From contig OY294068.1 in the NCBI GenBank assembly GCA_958510875.1, positions 67,496,633 through 67,560,632 of the forward strand: DNA of 64,000 nt. The letters are read 5' to 3'. The notes beneath the pieces were generated by a model, which saw nothing but the letters and a program-made list of their open reading frames with translations, did not search any database and had not been told where the DNA came from. Made by a program: the position numbers and the translations under genes. This DNA comes from Endomychus coccineus. Taxonomy: Eukaryota; Arthropoda; Insecta; Coleoptera; Endomychidae. Below, piece by piece: positions 24,420-33,066 of this stretch (positions are counted from its first letter, which is position 1; the number at the start of each line of letters is the position of its first letter).

Positions 24420-24880
24420 TTTAAGGGGTGCGTCTTCAAAGGATTATTGTATCCCCCTCTCGGTACCCTTGCGAGCACCCCATTGTGTTAACTTAGATGG
24501 TCTTCTCCCCTACCTCTGTCCCAGATCTTCTGGTCTGTATCACTTCCCTCATTCGTCTGGATGAGGTTTATCTATATTCCTATTCCTGAGGGAATCGAAT
24601 ATAATGGCCTGTAACGCGTTGTCAAAGGATCCCTCGATGTCAAGGAAAGCACACTATTTTTTCAAAGATTTTTAACTTATAGGTCTATGAGACTGGAGAA
24701 CAATGGATTTTCTTTTGCATCGTTTTGTTATGAATCCCACCTCCACCCTACTCCAGATTTGAAGGATATATCCCAAACCTAGGCTACTCCTATAAATTCT
24801 CATGAGTGTTGGGATAATCGTTGATTCCCTTCTAAAGAAAGGCGACACAACACCCGTAGACTTATATGGACTGAAGGACT
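24420..24880 (-). pseudogene. LINE reverse-transcriptase fragment
   Basis: Minus-strand pieces read FRRESTIIPTLMRIYRSSLG then QIWSRVEVGFITKR (the stretch that becomes VVFIPKPGK in intact jockey-type RTs), and further on LDIEGSFDNAL, the RT motif A. Frames are interrupted. It ends against foldback element FB2. Confidence 0.6.
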
Positions 24881-24881
24881 T

Positions 24882-25809
24882 GTAGTCCAGGCAATAAGCC
24901 GGGAAAAAGGCCATAATAAAAAAATATATATAGTAAGCTAGAATTTCAAAACTTTTTTGCATTTTGTTCCTAATACCCCATAGATCATTCATGACAATCA
25001 AGACCGCGGGGGTCGACCTTTCTACCCCCTCAAAACGGGGTTTCAACCCCTCAGAGGAGTATTCTTATAAAAACAGTCCAAAATTAATGAATTAAGAGCC
25101 GAAAATGACTCCTAGTATGTTTTTTGGGTCGCTGATCACGATTCCGCAGCTAGTTTTCTCGGAAAATTTGGAAAATTTATATATAATATATATAATTTAT
25201 AATTTTGTTGCAAAAATGACCTCTAGTAGGTTTTTTGGGTCGCTGATCACGATTTCGCTGTTATTTTTCCCAAATTCGGGAAATTTGACTAGAGGTCATT
25301 TTTGCTCAAATTTACCGAATTTTCCATCTGGAGAGTTTTTTGGGAAAAATAACAACGGAATCGTGATCAGCGACCCAAAAAACCTACAGGAGGTCATTTT
25401 TGCAACAAAATTGTAATTTATTATTCACAACCGTCTCAGGAAAATCTCAAATTTTCCGAATTTTCCATCTGGAGTTTTTTTGGGAAAAATAACAGCTGAA
25501 TCGTGATCAGCGACCCAAAAAACCTACTAAAGGTCATTTTTGCAACAAAATTATAAATTGTATATTATATATAAATTTTCCAAATTTCCCATCTGGAGGG
25601 AATTTTCCGAGAAAACTGACTTCGGAATCGTGATAAGCGACCCAAAAACATACTAGGAATCATTTTCGGCTCTTAATTCATTAATTTTGGATTGTTTTTA
25701 TAAGAATGCTCCTCTGGGGGGTTGAAACCCCGTTTTGTGGGAGTAGAAAGGTCGACCACCGCGGTCTTGATAGTCATGAATGATCTATGGGGTATAAGGA
25801 ACAAAATGC
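24882..25809. repeat. Foldback element FB2, truncated by the gap (copy A)
   Basis: Same family as FB1. The left arm runs from about 24882 through the sequence near 25013. The internal TCGCTGATCAC cores are direct near 25128 and 25240 and inverted near 25360, 25498 and 25627. The right arm is cut by the N gap; the full right arm is seen in copy B, ending near 57977. Confidence 0.75.
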
Positions 25810-26009
25810 NNNNNNNNNNNNNNNNNNNNNNNNNNNNNNNNNNNNNNNNNNNNNNNNNNNNNNNNNNNNNNNNNNNNNNNNNNNNNNNNNNNNNNNNNNN
25901 NNNNNNNNNNNNNNNNNNNNNNNNNNNNNNNNNNNNNNNNNNNNNNNNNNNNNNNNNNNNNNNNNNNNNNNNNNNNNNNNNNNNNNNNNNNNNNNNNNNN
26001 NNNNNNNNN
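25810..26009. other. Assembly gap (200 N)
   Basis: Exactly 200 undetermined bases, probably a nominal scaffold gap rather than a measured length. The left side is foldback repeat and the right side is the middle of the Polinton integrase gene. These sides are not biologically contiguous, so frames read across it are meaningless. Confidence 0.97.
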
Positions 26010-26258
26010 GATACCTCAGCACCAGACTTGTTTTTAATGGGAAATGCCCAAACATATTTGGAAAAACAATTAATTACAACTAATATATATTTGTAATCCT
26101 TATTTTCTTTAGAGTATGGAATCATTTCAACAAGATCTGCCTGATATAAGTCATTTAACGATTTCAAAATAACTCTACGTCTTTTCATATTAATTCTAGC
26201 AGGTTTATGTATTTCTTCGACAACTTGTCTTTTTGCTTCTGTGATAAATTTAGACATG
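26010..26258 (-). CDS. Polinton integrase, truncated by the gap
   Basis: Retroviral-like DDE integrase (rve fold) that would insert the element and generate the target duplication. Only the first 83 residues or so are present. The start is ATG at 26258, 7 nt after the stop of the upstream gene. The visible part includes LYQADLVEM, with the first catalytic Asp, and YKYILVVINCFSKYVWAFP, the conserved strand that usually reads VID-FSKY, with Asn instead of Asp here. The second and third catalytic acids are beyond the gap. Tandem arrangement with the DUF8207-type gene suggests co-transcription. Confidence 0.88.
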
Positions 26259-26264
26259 ATTGTT

Positions 26265-27290
26265 TTATTCAATGATTTCTGCTTCTCGTAATTCTTCCAC
26301 GATGGAATTGATTTCGTTTGTATGACCAGTGTGGCCGGCGTTTTGTGAAGCGATTAATAATTGTAAACGTTTTATAAGTTCATTTGGGTCATCCCAAAAT
26401 ACGTAATCTATAGATTTATTGTTTACTTCCATCAATAAACCACGTCCTGACATTGGTGCAATTATTTTCCTATATTTCTGTGATCTACATCCATCAATTT
26501 GTTTATTCGTTTGATAATACCTATGTTTTGCAGCTGTTTTTGTTAGAATTTCATTATACGCCTTTTTATCATTTAATGTATAATATTTTGGTTGTTTTTT
26601 AAAAAGTAATTCGTATAATCCTCTAGTACCAGTATATGTTTTGCCTTTTACTACTATGTCTGTACCATTTATTTTTAAACTTGAATTCCCAATTGAAAAT
26701 TTCTCTGTCATAGGATTGTGACGGATTCCATACTTTTGATCAAAATCCCTCAAGTCACCCGTTATCATTTCCCTTATATATTCTCGTGGTAATGGTTCGT
26801 ATTGTTCTAAATAGTCAATAAATGATTTTTCGGCTATATCATCATTTCTAGTTCTATTAATATTTACTTTATCATTGTAATCATCATCATCATATTCTTC
26901 TAATTCTTTAATTATTGATTGTTTGAAACTGTCTGTTGGTAGTCGTTTAGAATCAAGTTTTGGTGTTGAAGAAAATATTCGCTTTGATGTACTAGGAGTA
27001 TGTAAATTATTTACATCTGAATCAATATTTTTAATAGGAACATTAAGATAATCATCAGACTGTTCATTTTTTGGTGAAAAATATTCACTTTCTTCACCAC
27101 CACTAAAATCTGTATAAATATCACCAGTTTTCTTATCTAATTTATTTTCTATATTTTTCAAATGTTTAGTTATCGGTGAAAAAATTTTTTCCCTGAGAAT
27201 TTCACCATGTTTCAATACATCCAATTTATTTTTTATCTCTTTACGCTTCTTTATTAGTTTTTGTTTTAAATGTCGTTGCGTAATATTCAT
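26265..27290 (-). CDS. DUF8207-type Polinton protein
   Basis: A 341-residue protein from ATG 27290; a TTG further upstream (27332) is in frame but lies at the predicted transcription start. The N-terminal third is charged and coiled (KKRKEIKNKLDVLKHGEILR), the middle acidic and Ser-rich, and the C-terminal third has the conserved block TYTGTRGLYELLFKKQPKYY followed by YRKIIAPMSGRG. This block recurs in many arthropod Polinton/adintovirus-like elements, usually beside the integrase; its function is not known to me. Intact. A TATATATC box and a TTAGTT initiator-like site lie just upstream. Confidence 0.75.
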   Translation of the reverse strand: MNITQRHLKQKLIKKRKEIKNKLDVLKHGEILREKIFSPITKHLKNIENKLDKKTGDIYTDFSGGEESEYFSPKNEQSDDYLNVPIKNIDSDVNNLHTPSTSKRIFSSTPKLDSKRLPTDSFKQSIIKELEEYDDDDYNDKVNINRTRNDDIAEKSFIDYLEQYEPLPREYIREMITGDLRDFDQKYGIRHNPMTEKFSIGNSSLKINGTDIVVKGKTYTGTRGLYELLFKKQPKYYTLNDKKAYNEILTKTAAKHRYYQTNKQIDGCRSQKYRKIIAPMSGRGLLMEVNNKSIDYVFWDDPNELIKRLQLLIASQNAGHTGHTNEINSIVEELREAEIIE

Positions 27291-27330
27291 ATTAACGATG
27301 ATGTTCTTCACTCTACGATATAATATTTCC

Positions 27331-27368
27331 AACTAAGTATGTTTGAATAAAGTAGATTGATATATATC
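27331..27368 (-). promoter_or_regulatory. Putative core promoter of the DUF8207/integrase unit
   Basis: Reading the minus strand, GATATATATC (27368-27359) lies about 32 nt upstream of CTTAGTTGG (27337-27329). TATA-to-AGTT spacing of this size recurs upstream of other genes in the element. Confidence 0.45.
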
Positions 27369-27384
27369 AAATTAACGAAAAATT

Positions 27385-27495
27385 AAACAGTTTCCAACAG
27401 TTATTGAACAGCTTAAGAACAGCTTTTGAACAGCTTAAAACAGCTATTAAACAGCTTCAAACAGGTATTGAACAGCTTCAAACATCTATTAGATA
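27385..27495. repeat. Degenerate ~20-bp tandem repeats
   Basis: About five imperfect copies of a unit like AACAGCTTTTGAACAGCTTA in the spacer between the ATPase stop and the DUF8207 promoter. The core AACAGCTT is repeated. They could be iteron-like or regulatory; no function can be shown. Confidence 0.7.
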
Positions 27496-27529
27496 GTTTC
27501 TCATCAGTTTTTTCTTTTACAAAAATAGT

Positions 27530-28225
27530 TTATAGATGTATGAAATTATCAAAACACTTTCTATATCTTCCCTTATCAATAGCATCATCTTTAACAATAC
27601 ATAAAAATTCGTATGGTTCCTTCCAACAGTATGAACATATATTTTTGAATTCTCCAAAAGTCATATCAGTCCCCACATGATCATTATATATGTGTTTCAA
27701 ATTAAGATCGTCTTGTTTAAAGAGAACAAATAAATTGGCATTATCTCTTATTAAATGTTTAGGTATTTTTGCATAAGTTTGACATAAGTAAAAACAATCG
27801 ATGTGATTATGTCTTCCCATACTAAAATATTCTCTTATCACCTTCTGGTTGGCACAGGACACATCGTCAAATAAAAATATTGAATTTTTCTTAGCCGCTG
27901 AAGGTTCCAATATATTTTCACTATTACTAAAACCATAATATCCAATACCTTTTATTGGTTTCAATAGTTTCTCTAAATATTTATATTTCGGTTGATATAG
28001 AGACTTTGAATATAAATATACGTTTTCAAATTTTAATCCATTCTCATGTTCAATCAGACTGATCATTACATTTGTCTTACCACAGTTTGAAGGACCTACA
28101 ATGATAGCCCTTATCGTTGAAGGTAATAATATACCATGTTTATGATTCTTCTTTGTTTCTATATCATGATTATTAACAGGTAGTGTGATTTTTTGTTTAG
28201 TAATTTTCATGATGACGTTCAACAT
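27530..28225 (-). CDS. A32/FtsK-HerA-type genome-packaging ATPase
   Basis: Packaging ATPase that pumps DNA into capsids in Polinton-like viruses and relatives. Up to 231 residues; Walker A GPSNCGKT at residues 44-51, Walker B SIFLFDDV near 115-121, followed by HNHIDCFYLCQTYAKIP, the usual sensor region. The first ATG (28225) lies only about 6 nt after the predicted transcription start, so the second ATG (28210-28208, residue 6) is the likelier start. Intact and of normal family length. It is divergent from the PLA2-domain gene, sharing a 77-bp intergenic promoter. Confidence 0.92.
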   Translation of the reverse strand: MLNVIMKITKQKITLPVNNHDIETKKNHKHGILLPSTIRAIIVGPSNCGKTNVMISLIEHENGLKFENVYLYSKSLYQPKYKYLEKLLKPIKGIGYYGFSNSENILEPSAAKKNSIFLFDDVSCANQKVIREYFSMGRHNHIDCFYLCQTYAKIPKHLIRDNANLFVLFKQDDLNLKHIYNDHVGTDMTFGEFKNICSYCWKEPYEFLCIVKDDAIDKGRYRKCFDNFIHL

Positions 28226-28302
28226 GAAACTAATATATAAACCTCAGGTACTGGGATATTTAAATAGTTTATCTAAACATTTTTGACAGTAGACAACTGA
28301 AA
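28226..28302. promoter_or_regulatory. Bidirectional promoter with palindromic TATA
   Basis: The palindrome ATTTAAAT (28258-28265) sits between the divergent ATPase and PLA2-domain genes. Rightward, TTTAAA is 29 nt from ACAGT (28286-28290), just before the ATG at 28303. Leftward, the same TTTAAA is 33 nt from TTAGTTTC (around 28231), just before the ATPase ATG. One box could serve both directions. Confidence 0.55.
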
Positions 28303-29205
28303 ATGAAGTATTACGTTGGAAATGGATTCGTTAATAATATGATCAACAGTTTACCATTTGAATTACATTTACCTGGTTATAATTTTTGTGGTCCTGGAAC
28401 AAAACTTCAAAAAAGGTTAGATCGTGGTGATAAACCTATTAACAATTTAGATAGAGCATGTATGGAACATGATATTGCATATTCACAAGGAAAAAATTTA
28501 AGTCAGCGTCACGAAGCAGACACTACATTAGCTAAAAGAGCGATGAAAAATTTTCATTCTGGTAGTGCATCTCTCGGTGAAAAGTTAAACTCATTAGGTG
28601 TAGCGGGTATAATGAAAACAAAAGTTAAACTTGGAATGGGTTATGATGATGATGATGAACCCACCAAAAATTGTTCTAAAATATTGAGTAGATGTAGTGG
28701 TTTGATAAGAAAGTCTAAAAATGCGTTGGAAAACAATTTGAAAAATCTTGAGTTGTGTTTGAAAATATTGAAAAATTCCAAACCAATTTTAACAAAGAAA
28801 ATAAAAGCAAACAATATTATTCCAAAAAAATTGATTCGTAAATCTCTTGTGAATGATATTATACCAAAAAAATGGACTCCTAAGTTGAAAAAACGAAAGG
28901 TGAACTCTGATGATAATAATGATGATGATGATGAAGATTATAATGATGATAATGATGTACCGTTCAAATTTATTAAACCAGATTCCAATACAAAAGTGAT
29001 AAGGAAAATTCCGTTACTAAAAAGGAAACGCCTCAGCAACAACAATAACAACAACAACAACATTGATGATAATTTCAATTCAAAACAACCTAAATTGGAA
29101 GAAAGTGACATAATGGATTATGATGACATGATAGCTAATAGGAAACGTAAACTACAAGATAATGACAACGAATTTGAATCAAATAAAAAAGTAAAATTGT
29201 TTTAA
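28303..29205 (+). CDS. Phospholipase A2-domain protein, parvovirus-VP1-like
   Basis: 300 residues. The N-terminal PLA2-like domain has the calcium-loop motif LPGYNFCGPGT (23-33) and catalytic LDRACMEHDIAYSQ with the His56-Asp57 pair. In parvoviruses and adintovirus-like elements such domains are virion-associated and help membrane passage; here that is inference from family. The rest is a highly charged, Lys- and Asp-rich tail with Asp and Asn runs made by trinucleotide repeats (near 28915-28960 and 29040-29062) and nuclear-localisation-like KKRKV and KRKL clusters. It is first of a rightward run of structural genes. Confidence 0.88.
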   Translation: MKYYVGNGFVNNMINSLPFELHLPGYNFCGPGTKLQKRLDRGDKPINNLDRACMEHDIAYSQGKNLSQRHEADTTLAKRAMKNFHSGSASLGEKLNSLGVAGIMKTKVKLGMGYDDDDEPTKNCSKILSRCSGLIRKSKNALENNLKNLELCLKILKNSKPILTKKIKANNIIPKKLIRKSLVNDIIPKKWTPKLKKRKVNSDDNNDDDDEDYNDDNDVPFKFIKPDSNTKVIRKIPLLKRKRLSNNNNNNNNIDDNFNSKQPKLEESDIMDYDDMIANRKRKLQDNDNEFESNKKVKLF

Positions 29206-29289
29206 ATATAATTGATTTTTCATTTTCACTTCATACGTAAAATAATTTTTGCCAGAACAACAACAACAACAACAACAACATTTAGAAAA

Positions 29290-29748
29290 ATGGCTCCTAG
29301 AAGAAAAAGCAATAAAAAACAAAGTAAAAGAAAGATTTCGTTTATTACTCTAACGAATCGTATAAAAAAATATATGCTTCATCATAAACCAAGAGATTTG
29401 AAAAGTGCAATTGCATTAGCGTTGAAAGCTTCCAATAAGCCTAATCAGAAAATAGCATTACCTAAATCGAGAATAATTAAGATTCCGAAAACAGGAGGAT
29501 TTTTACCTTTGATACCGTTATTCGCTGGTTTGAGTGCTCTGGGTGCTTTGAGTGGTGGAGCCGCTACTATTGCAAAAGCCGTGTCAAACGCTAAAAGTGC
29601 AAAACAACAATTGGAAGAATCGCAACGACACAACAAAACAATGGAATCTATTGCATTGGGTAGAGGTGTGTACATGAAACCTTACAAGACTGGATTGGGA
29701 CTTTTTTTAGCACCACAACAGCAGCACCCCTCAAAAAACTATCGATAA
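29290..29748 (+). CDS. Adenovirus-core-like small basic virion protein (pX/pVI-like)
   Basis: 152 residues from ATG 29290; a longer in-frame reading from 29212 runs through a CAA microsatellite and is unlikely. Very basic N-terminus (RRKSNKKQSKRK), then the hydrophobic glycine-rich segment GGFLPLIPLFAGLSALGALS, which is the family signature in arthropod adintovirus-like elements and resembles adenovirus minor core or membrane-lytic proteins. The last part (KPYKTGLGLFLAP) overlaps the protease frame, which is open in -1 through this gene's end. A U UUU UUA heptamer lies at 29703-29709. Confidence 0.8.
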   Translation: MAPRRKSNKKQSKRKISFITLTNRIKKYMLHHKPRDLKSAIALALKASNKPNQKIALPKSRIIKIPKTGGFLPLIPLFAGLSALGALSGGAATIAKAVSNAKSAKQQLEESQRHNKTMESIALGRGVYMKPYKTGLGLFLAPQQQHPSKNYR

Positions 29749-30110
29749 CATTACCTAGACGACCTTTGACAAATATCGATATACTAAACTATGTAAAACA
29801 ATTGAAAATTTCCAATTTTAGAGGAGTTTTTATGCGAGATAGATTTCCAAAAACAATACACATTAATGAAGCTGGTGTAATAAATATGGATGGTATCAAT
29901 GGACCAGGTACACATTGGTGTTGTTACAAAAAATGTGTGAATAACGTCTATTATTTCGATAGTTATGGAAATTTAAAACCTCCATTGGAAGCTATCAAAT
30001 ATTTCAATTCAAGAGGTCGTTGTAATATTTTATACAATCACGATCGTTATCAAATGTATAATAGCTATAACTGTGGTCATTTGTGTTTACAGTTTTTGAA
30101 TAATAAATAG
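29700..30110 (+). CDS. Adenain-like cysteine protease (no AUG start visible)
   Basis: Maturation protease of Polinton-like capsids, family C5. Counting from an in-frame TTG at 29766, the triad and oxyanion residues are His50 (GPGTHWCCY), Asp65 (YYFDSYGN), Gln96 (RYQMYNSYN) and Cys103 (NCGHLCLQFL); the 114 residues cover the catalytic domain. The frame stays open upstream into the end of the preceding gene, with no ATG before residue 23, too late to keep the conserved N-terminal NIDILNYVKQLKI...FRGVF segment. Expression may need -1 frameshifting at 29703-29709, a spliced leader (CTTTTTTTAG also looks like an acceptor), or a non-AUG start. An error in the T-run is also possible. Confidence 0.88.
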   Translation, partial: TFFSTTTAAPLKKLSITLPRRPLTNIDILNYVKQLKISNFRGVFMRDRFPKTIHINEAGVINMDGINGPGTHWCCYKKCVNNVYYFDSYGNLKPPLEAIKYFNSRGRCNILYNHDRYQMYNSYNCGHLCLQFLNNK

Positions 30111-30156
30111 CAACTATTTATATAATTAGTTTTATTCAAGTTCCATCATCTTGTAG

Positions 30157-30867
30157 ATGAACATGTCCTACACATTTACATTATCAGACCGAAAATCGGT
30201 TATTTCTTCAAACATATATCCTTCTGTTCGGTTAAATGATAATTCTAATTATGTTTTAGGATTAATTGACTTTGTGACTTATAATTCAATACCAAATGTT
30301 GATAAAAGTAACAATAAATTCCATTTGAATGAGAAAGTTTTCCTAGAAATACCAGAAGGTTCTTATGAAATTGAAAACATTAGAATATATATCAATCATC
30401 ATTTGATTAATGTGGAAAAAGAAGTTAAAGAAAAAACTTTTGTAGATCTTAAAGCTAACGTGAACACTTTGAAATGTGAACTAAAGTGCAACAAGGACAT
30501 AGATTTTACCTTGCCTAATAGTATTGGTAAATTATTAGGATTTAAGAAGAGAAAATTGAAGAGAAACATCAGACATATATCGGATTATCCCATCAATATT
30601 TTTAAAGTGAATGCGATTGGTGTAGAATGTAATTTAGTTACAAATTCATATAATAATGGTAAACCTGTCCACATGTTATATATGTTCTATCCTAACGTGT
30701 CGCCTGGTTATAAGATTGTACAAAATCCTTCGAATGTTATCTATTTACCAATCAACACACGTGATATTAATGAGATTGTGCTTAAAATTGTCGATCAAGA
30801 TGGAAATTTGGTCAATTTTAAAGGTGAAGTGATAACGGTCAGACTGCATCTAAAAGAAATTAAGTGA
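30157..30867 (+). CDS. Penton-like minor capsid protein
   Basis: 236 residues, with a second ATG at residue 3. The sequence pattern YVLGLIDFVTYNSIPNVDKS, LEIPEGSYEIENI, LKCELKC and SIGKLLGFKKR is characteristic of the single-jelly-roll penton homologue of arthropod Polintons/adintoviruses. Expected to form capsid vertices with the hexon-like protein encoded downstream. Intact, normal length, in the same direction as its neighbours. Confidence 0.85.
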   Translation: MNMSYTFTLSDRKSVISSNIYPSVRLNDNSNYVLGLIDFVTYNSIPNVDKSNNKFHLNEKVFLEIPEGSYEIENIRIYINHHLINVEKEVKEKTFVDLKANVNTLKCELKCNKDIDFTLPNSIGKLLGFKKRKLKRNIRHISDYPINIFKVNAIGVECNLVTNSYNNGKPVHMLYMFYPNVSPGYKIVQNPSNVIYLPINTRDINEIVLKIVDQDGNLVNFKGEVITVRLHLKEIK

Positions 30868-30880
30868 GAGAGAGAAAGAA

Positions 30881-31054
30881 ATGGTTTTTAGATATAACAT
30901 CGATTCAAATTTTGCAACTGATATTTGGAGAGATATAAAACCCAAAACGGAATGCAACAAATTCAGTTCTAAAAGAAAACTTAAAGCGTTAACACCCGAG
31001 AGTAGAAAAATTTTACGTGACTTAGGTTTTATTCTACACAGTCAACATCGGTGA
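30881..31054 (+). CDS. Small conserved Polinton protein (57 aa)
   Basis: A short frame 13 nt after the penton gene. It is basic and ends KALTPESRKILRDLGFILHS; a similar 'LTPE--KFL-SLG' motif is, to my recollection, common in small proteins of arthropod Polinton-like elements next to capsid genes. Function unknown. The start ATG follows a purine-rich stretch, and the frame fits exactly between the penton stop and the hexon leader, which supports it being real. Confidence 0.6.
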   Translation: MVFRYNIDSNFATDIWRDIKPKTECNKFSSKRKLKALTPESRKILRDLGFILHSQHR

Positions 31055-31112
31055 TAAAATCCAAAAATTTTGGTGTAATCTGAAATTGAATATTAGAATT
31101 GGCATAGAAAAA

Positions 31113-31150
31113 TTTATAATATATTTACGTTGTTCGTGTAAATATAGTGA
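31113..31150 (+). promoter_or_regulatory. Putative core promoter of the hexon gene
   Basis: TTTATAATA at 31113 lies 33 nt before ATAGTGA (A of AGT at 31146), and the hexon ATG is at 31160. Same spacing as at the polymerase and ATPase promoters. Confidence 0.45.
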
Positions 31151-31159
31151 AAAAAAAAT

Positions 31160-32380
31160 ATGAATAGTAATATTTTGAAAATTAACGAATCAGTCTATTC
31201 TGATAATTCAATAATAAATTCAGAGTACCATACTCATCAACCGTATGCAGCTACAACATTGAATAATAACGATGAAATAAGAATACCAATTCAAACACAA
31301 GACATATACACGCTACCTTCACAGAGTTACTTATATCTTGAAGGAACACTAACAGATGAAGCTGGTAAGCCTTTACCAACCGTGACTTTCGTCAACAATG
31401 GAATACTTTTTCTATTTGAAGAAATACGATTTGAACTTGGTGGTACTATTATAGACAGAGTTAAAAATCCTGGAATTACATCTTTGATGAAGGGGTATGT
31501 TTCATACACAGACAATGATAATAAACGATTGAAAAATGCATGTTGGGAGATTGGAGATCAACCCCTCAAAATTGCTGATGACAAGGGTAATTTCAGTGTG
31601 TGTATACCATTGAAAAGTATTATGGGATTTGCAGAGGATTTCAATAGAATTATTGTGAATATACGTCAAGAATTGGTATTGATACGGAGTAACTCTGACT
31701 TGAACTCAATACATACGATAGTTGCAACAGATAAACCTAAAGTTAAGTTGCAGAAAATTTTATGGAAAATGCCACATGTATCAGTTGCAGACGCTCAAAA
31801 ATTACAATTATTGAAATATATCGATAACAACAGAGACCTCGATATTGCTTTTAGATCGTGGGAACTGCAAGAATATCCTCTTTTACAAAAAACAAAAAAT
31901 CATACATGGGCAATTAAGACTACATCTCAACTGGAAAAACCACGTTTTGTTATATTCGGATTTCAAACAAATAGAAAAAATGATAAAACAAGAAATGCCA
32001 GCTACTTTGATCACTGTAATTTGAGTAATATCAAATTATACTTAAATTCAGAAGTGTATCCATATGATAACCTAAATTTGAACTTTGATACTAATCATTG
32101 GACTTTGTTATTTCAAATGTTTGCGCAGTTTCAACAGTCATATTATCATAAACATCAAAGTGAACCTTGCATATCACCAGAATATTTTAAACAAATAACA
32201 CCGTTAGCAGTGATAGATTGCAGTCGTCAGAACGATTCGTTGAAAGGTGGTGCTGTGGACATTAGATTAGAGCTAGAGACAAATACAGATATTCCTGATA
32301 AAACATCAGCTTATTGTCTAATAATACACGATCGTTTAGTGAAGTACAATCCTTTAACCAGTGTAGTGAAAATATTATAA
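31160..32380 (+). CDS. Hexon-like double-jelly-roll major capsid protein
   Basis: 406 residues. Family features are an N-terminal segment with YHTHQPYAATTLNNNDEIRI, the ILFLFEEIRFELGG motif after a strand-rich start, and a C-terminal jelly roll ending with YCLIIHDRLVKYNPLTSVV. This matches the major capsid protein of arthropod adintovirus-like Polintons, which builds the icosahedral shell. The frame is intact. The gene lies between the penton cluster and a conserved hypothetical gene 3 nt downstream, so transcripts may be shared. Confidence 0.88.
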   Translation: MNSNILKINESVYSDNSIINSEYHTHQPYAATTLNNNDEIRIPIQTQDIYTLPSQSYLYLEGTLTDEAGKPLPTVTFVNNGILFLFEEIRFELGGTIIDRVKNPGITSLMKGYVSYTDNDNKRLKNACWEIGDQPLKIADDKGNFSVCIPLKSIMGFAEDFNRIIVNIRQELVLIRSNSDLNSIHTIVATDKPKVKLQKILWKMPHVSVADAQKLQLLKYIDNNRDLDIAFRSWELQEYPLLQKTKNHTWAIKTTSQLEKPRFVIFGFQTNRKNDKTRNASYFDHCNLSNIKLYLNSEVYPYDNLNLNFDTNHWTLLFQMFAQFQQSYYHKHQSEPCISPEYFKQITPLAVIDCSRQNDSLKGGAVDIRLELETNTDIPDKTSAYCLIIHDRLVKYNPLTSVVKIL

Positions 32381-32383
32381 AAA

Positions 32384-32947
32384 ATGTTTGTGATTGACAT
32401 TCAGGGATTTCAATATAAAGACAGCAACTTTATAATAAAAGAAATCGCAATTTTGAATATCCTTACATACGAATTGAAACATTTCATAATTCGTCCAATA
32501 CTCACGGAAAAGTGTCTTTCAAGACAATTTTTAAGTCAGATTGGTTGGTGTAAAGAAAGACTTCACGGCTTAGACTGGAATTCTAACAACAGCAACAACA
32601 ACAACAACAACAACAACAGCACCTGCTCCTCCTCCTCCTCCTCACCCGACTACATTTATTTAGAAGACTTTAGTAGTAAGCTAGTTGAAATTGTGAAAAA
32701 CAAAGATGTGATAGTGTTTGTTAAAGGATCCGAGAAGAAGACTATATTAAATAGATTTCTATCAAACATTATAGACTTGAACGATTTGAAATGTCCTAGC
32801 TTGGAAGAATTAACAAAAAATAATTTTGATAATCCTAAAGTTGATTGTAATTGTCACTATCAATCTAATAGTTATTTGAATAATATCAAGTGTGCAAAAA
32901 TAAATGTATTTTATTTATATGAGTGGCTTGTGAAATTTAACTTTTAA
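32384..32947 (+). CDS. Conserved arthropod Polinton protein, possible exonuclease-like fold
   Basis: 187 residues starting MFVIDIQGFQYKDSNFIIKE. This opening (V-D-x-Q-G-F, then an acidic residue and AI) recurs in proteins from arthropod Polintons and related endogenous viral elements. The D-containing first strand and the VIVFVKGSEKK segment recall RNase-H-like or DEDD exonuclease folds, but I cannot see a full catalytic set, so this is a guess. An Asn run and a Ser run (about residues 67-85) come from AAC and CTC repeats and probably form a loop. Only 3 nt follow the hexon stop. Confidence 0.6.
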   Translation: MFVIDIQGFQYKDSNFIIKEIAILNILTYELKHFIIRPILTEKCLSRQFLSQIGWCKERLHGLDWNSNNSNNNNNNNNSTCSSSSSSPDYIYLEDFSSKLVEIVKNKDVIVFVKGSEKKTILNRFLSNIIDLNDLKCPSLEELTKNNFDNPKVDCNCHYQSNSYLNNIKCAKINVFYLYEWLVKFNF

Positions 32948-33066
32948 TGTTGAATGTTTATAGAAAGGAATAATAAAATTATATTATGTAATTTATGAGT
33001 TTTATTTAATCTAATAATAATACTATTAATTTTTAATTTTAAAACAGAAAAAGAAAATGATAATAA

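Larger units (their letters stand above)
9399..25809 (+). repeat. 16.4-kb duplicated block, copy A
   Basis: The block reappears at 41502-57912. Every open frame keeps an offset of exactly 32103 and an identical translation, so there are no indels, and all stretches I compared were identical. On the left, identity begins at CACCTGTG (preceded by A here and by T at 41501). On the right, it runs until copy A hits the N gap. A true 16-kb tandem duplication with no divergence in introns or dead transposons is possible but unlikely; an assembly duplication is more economical. Confidence 0.9.

Noticed and set aside
25673..26272. Frame running through the N gap joining integrase to foldback sequence
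   Set aside because: The gap is undetermined sequence; only the part right of 26010 is integrase.
27426..27680. Plus-strand frame with repeated LLNSFK peptides
   Set aside because: A translation of the tandem repeats at 27385-27495 running into the antisense of the ATPase gene.
29212..29289. N-terminal extension of the core-like protein through a Thr run
   Set aside because: It reads a CAA microsatellite; the ATG at 29290 begins the basic family-like N-terminus.
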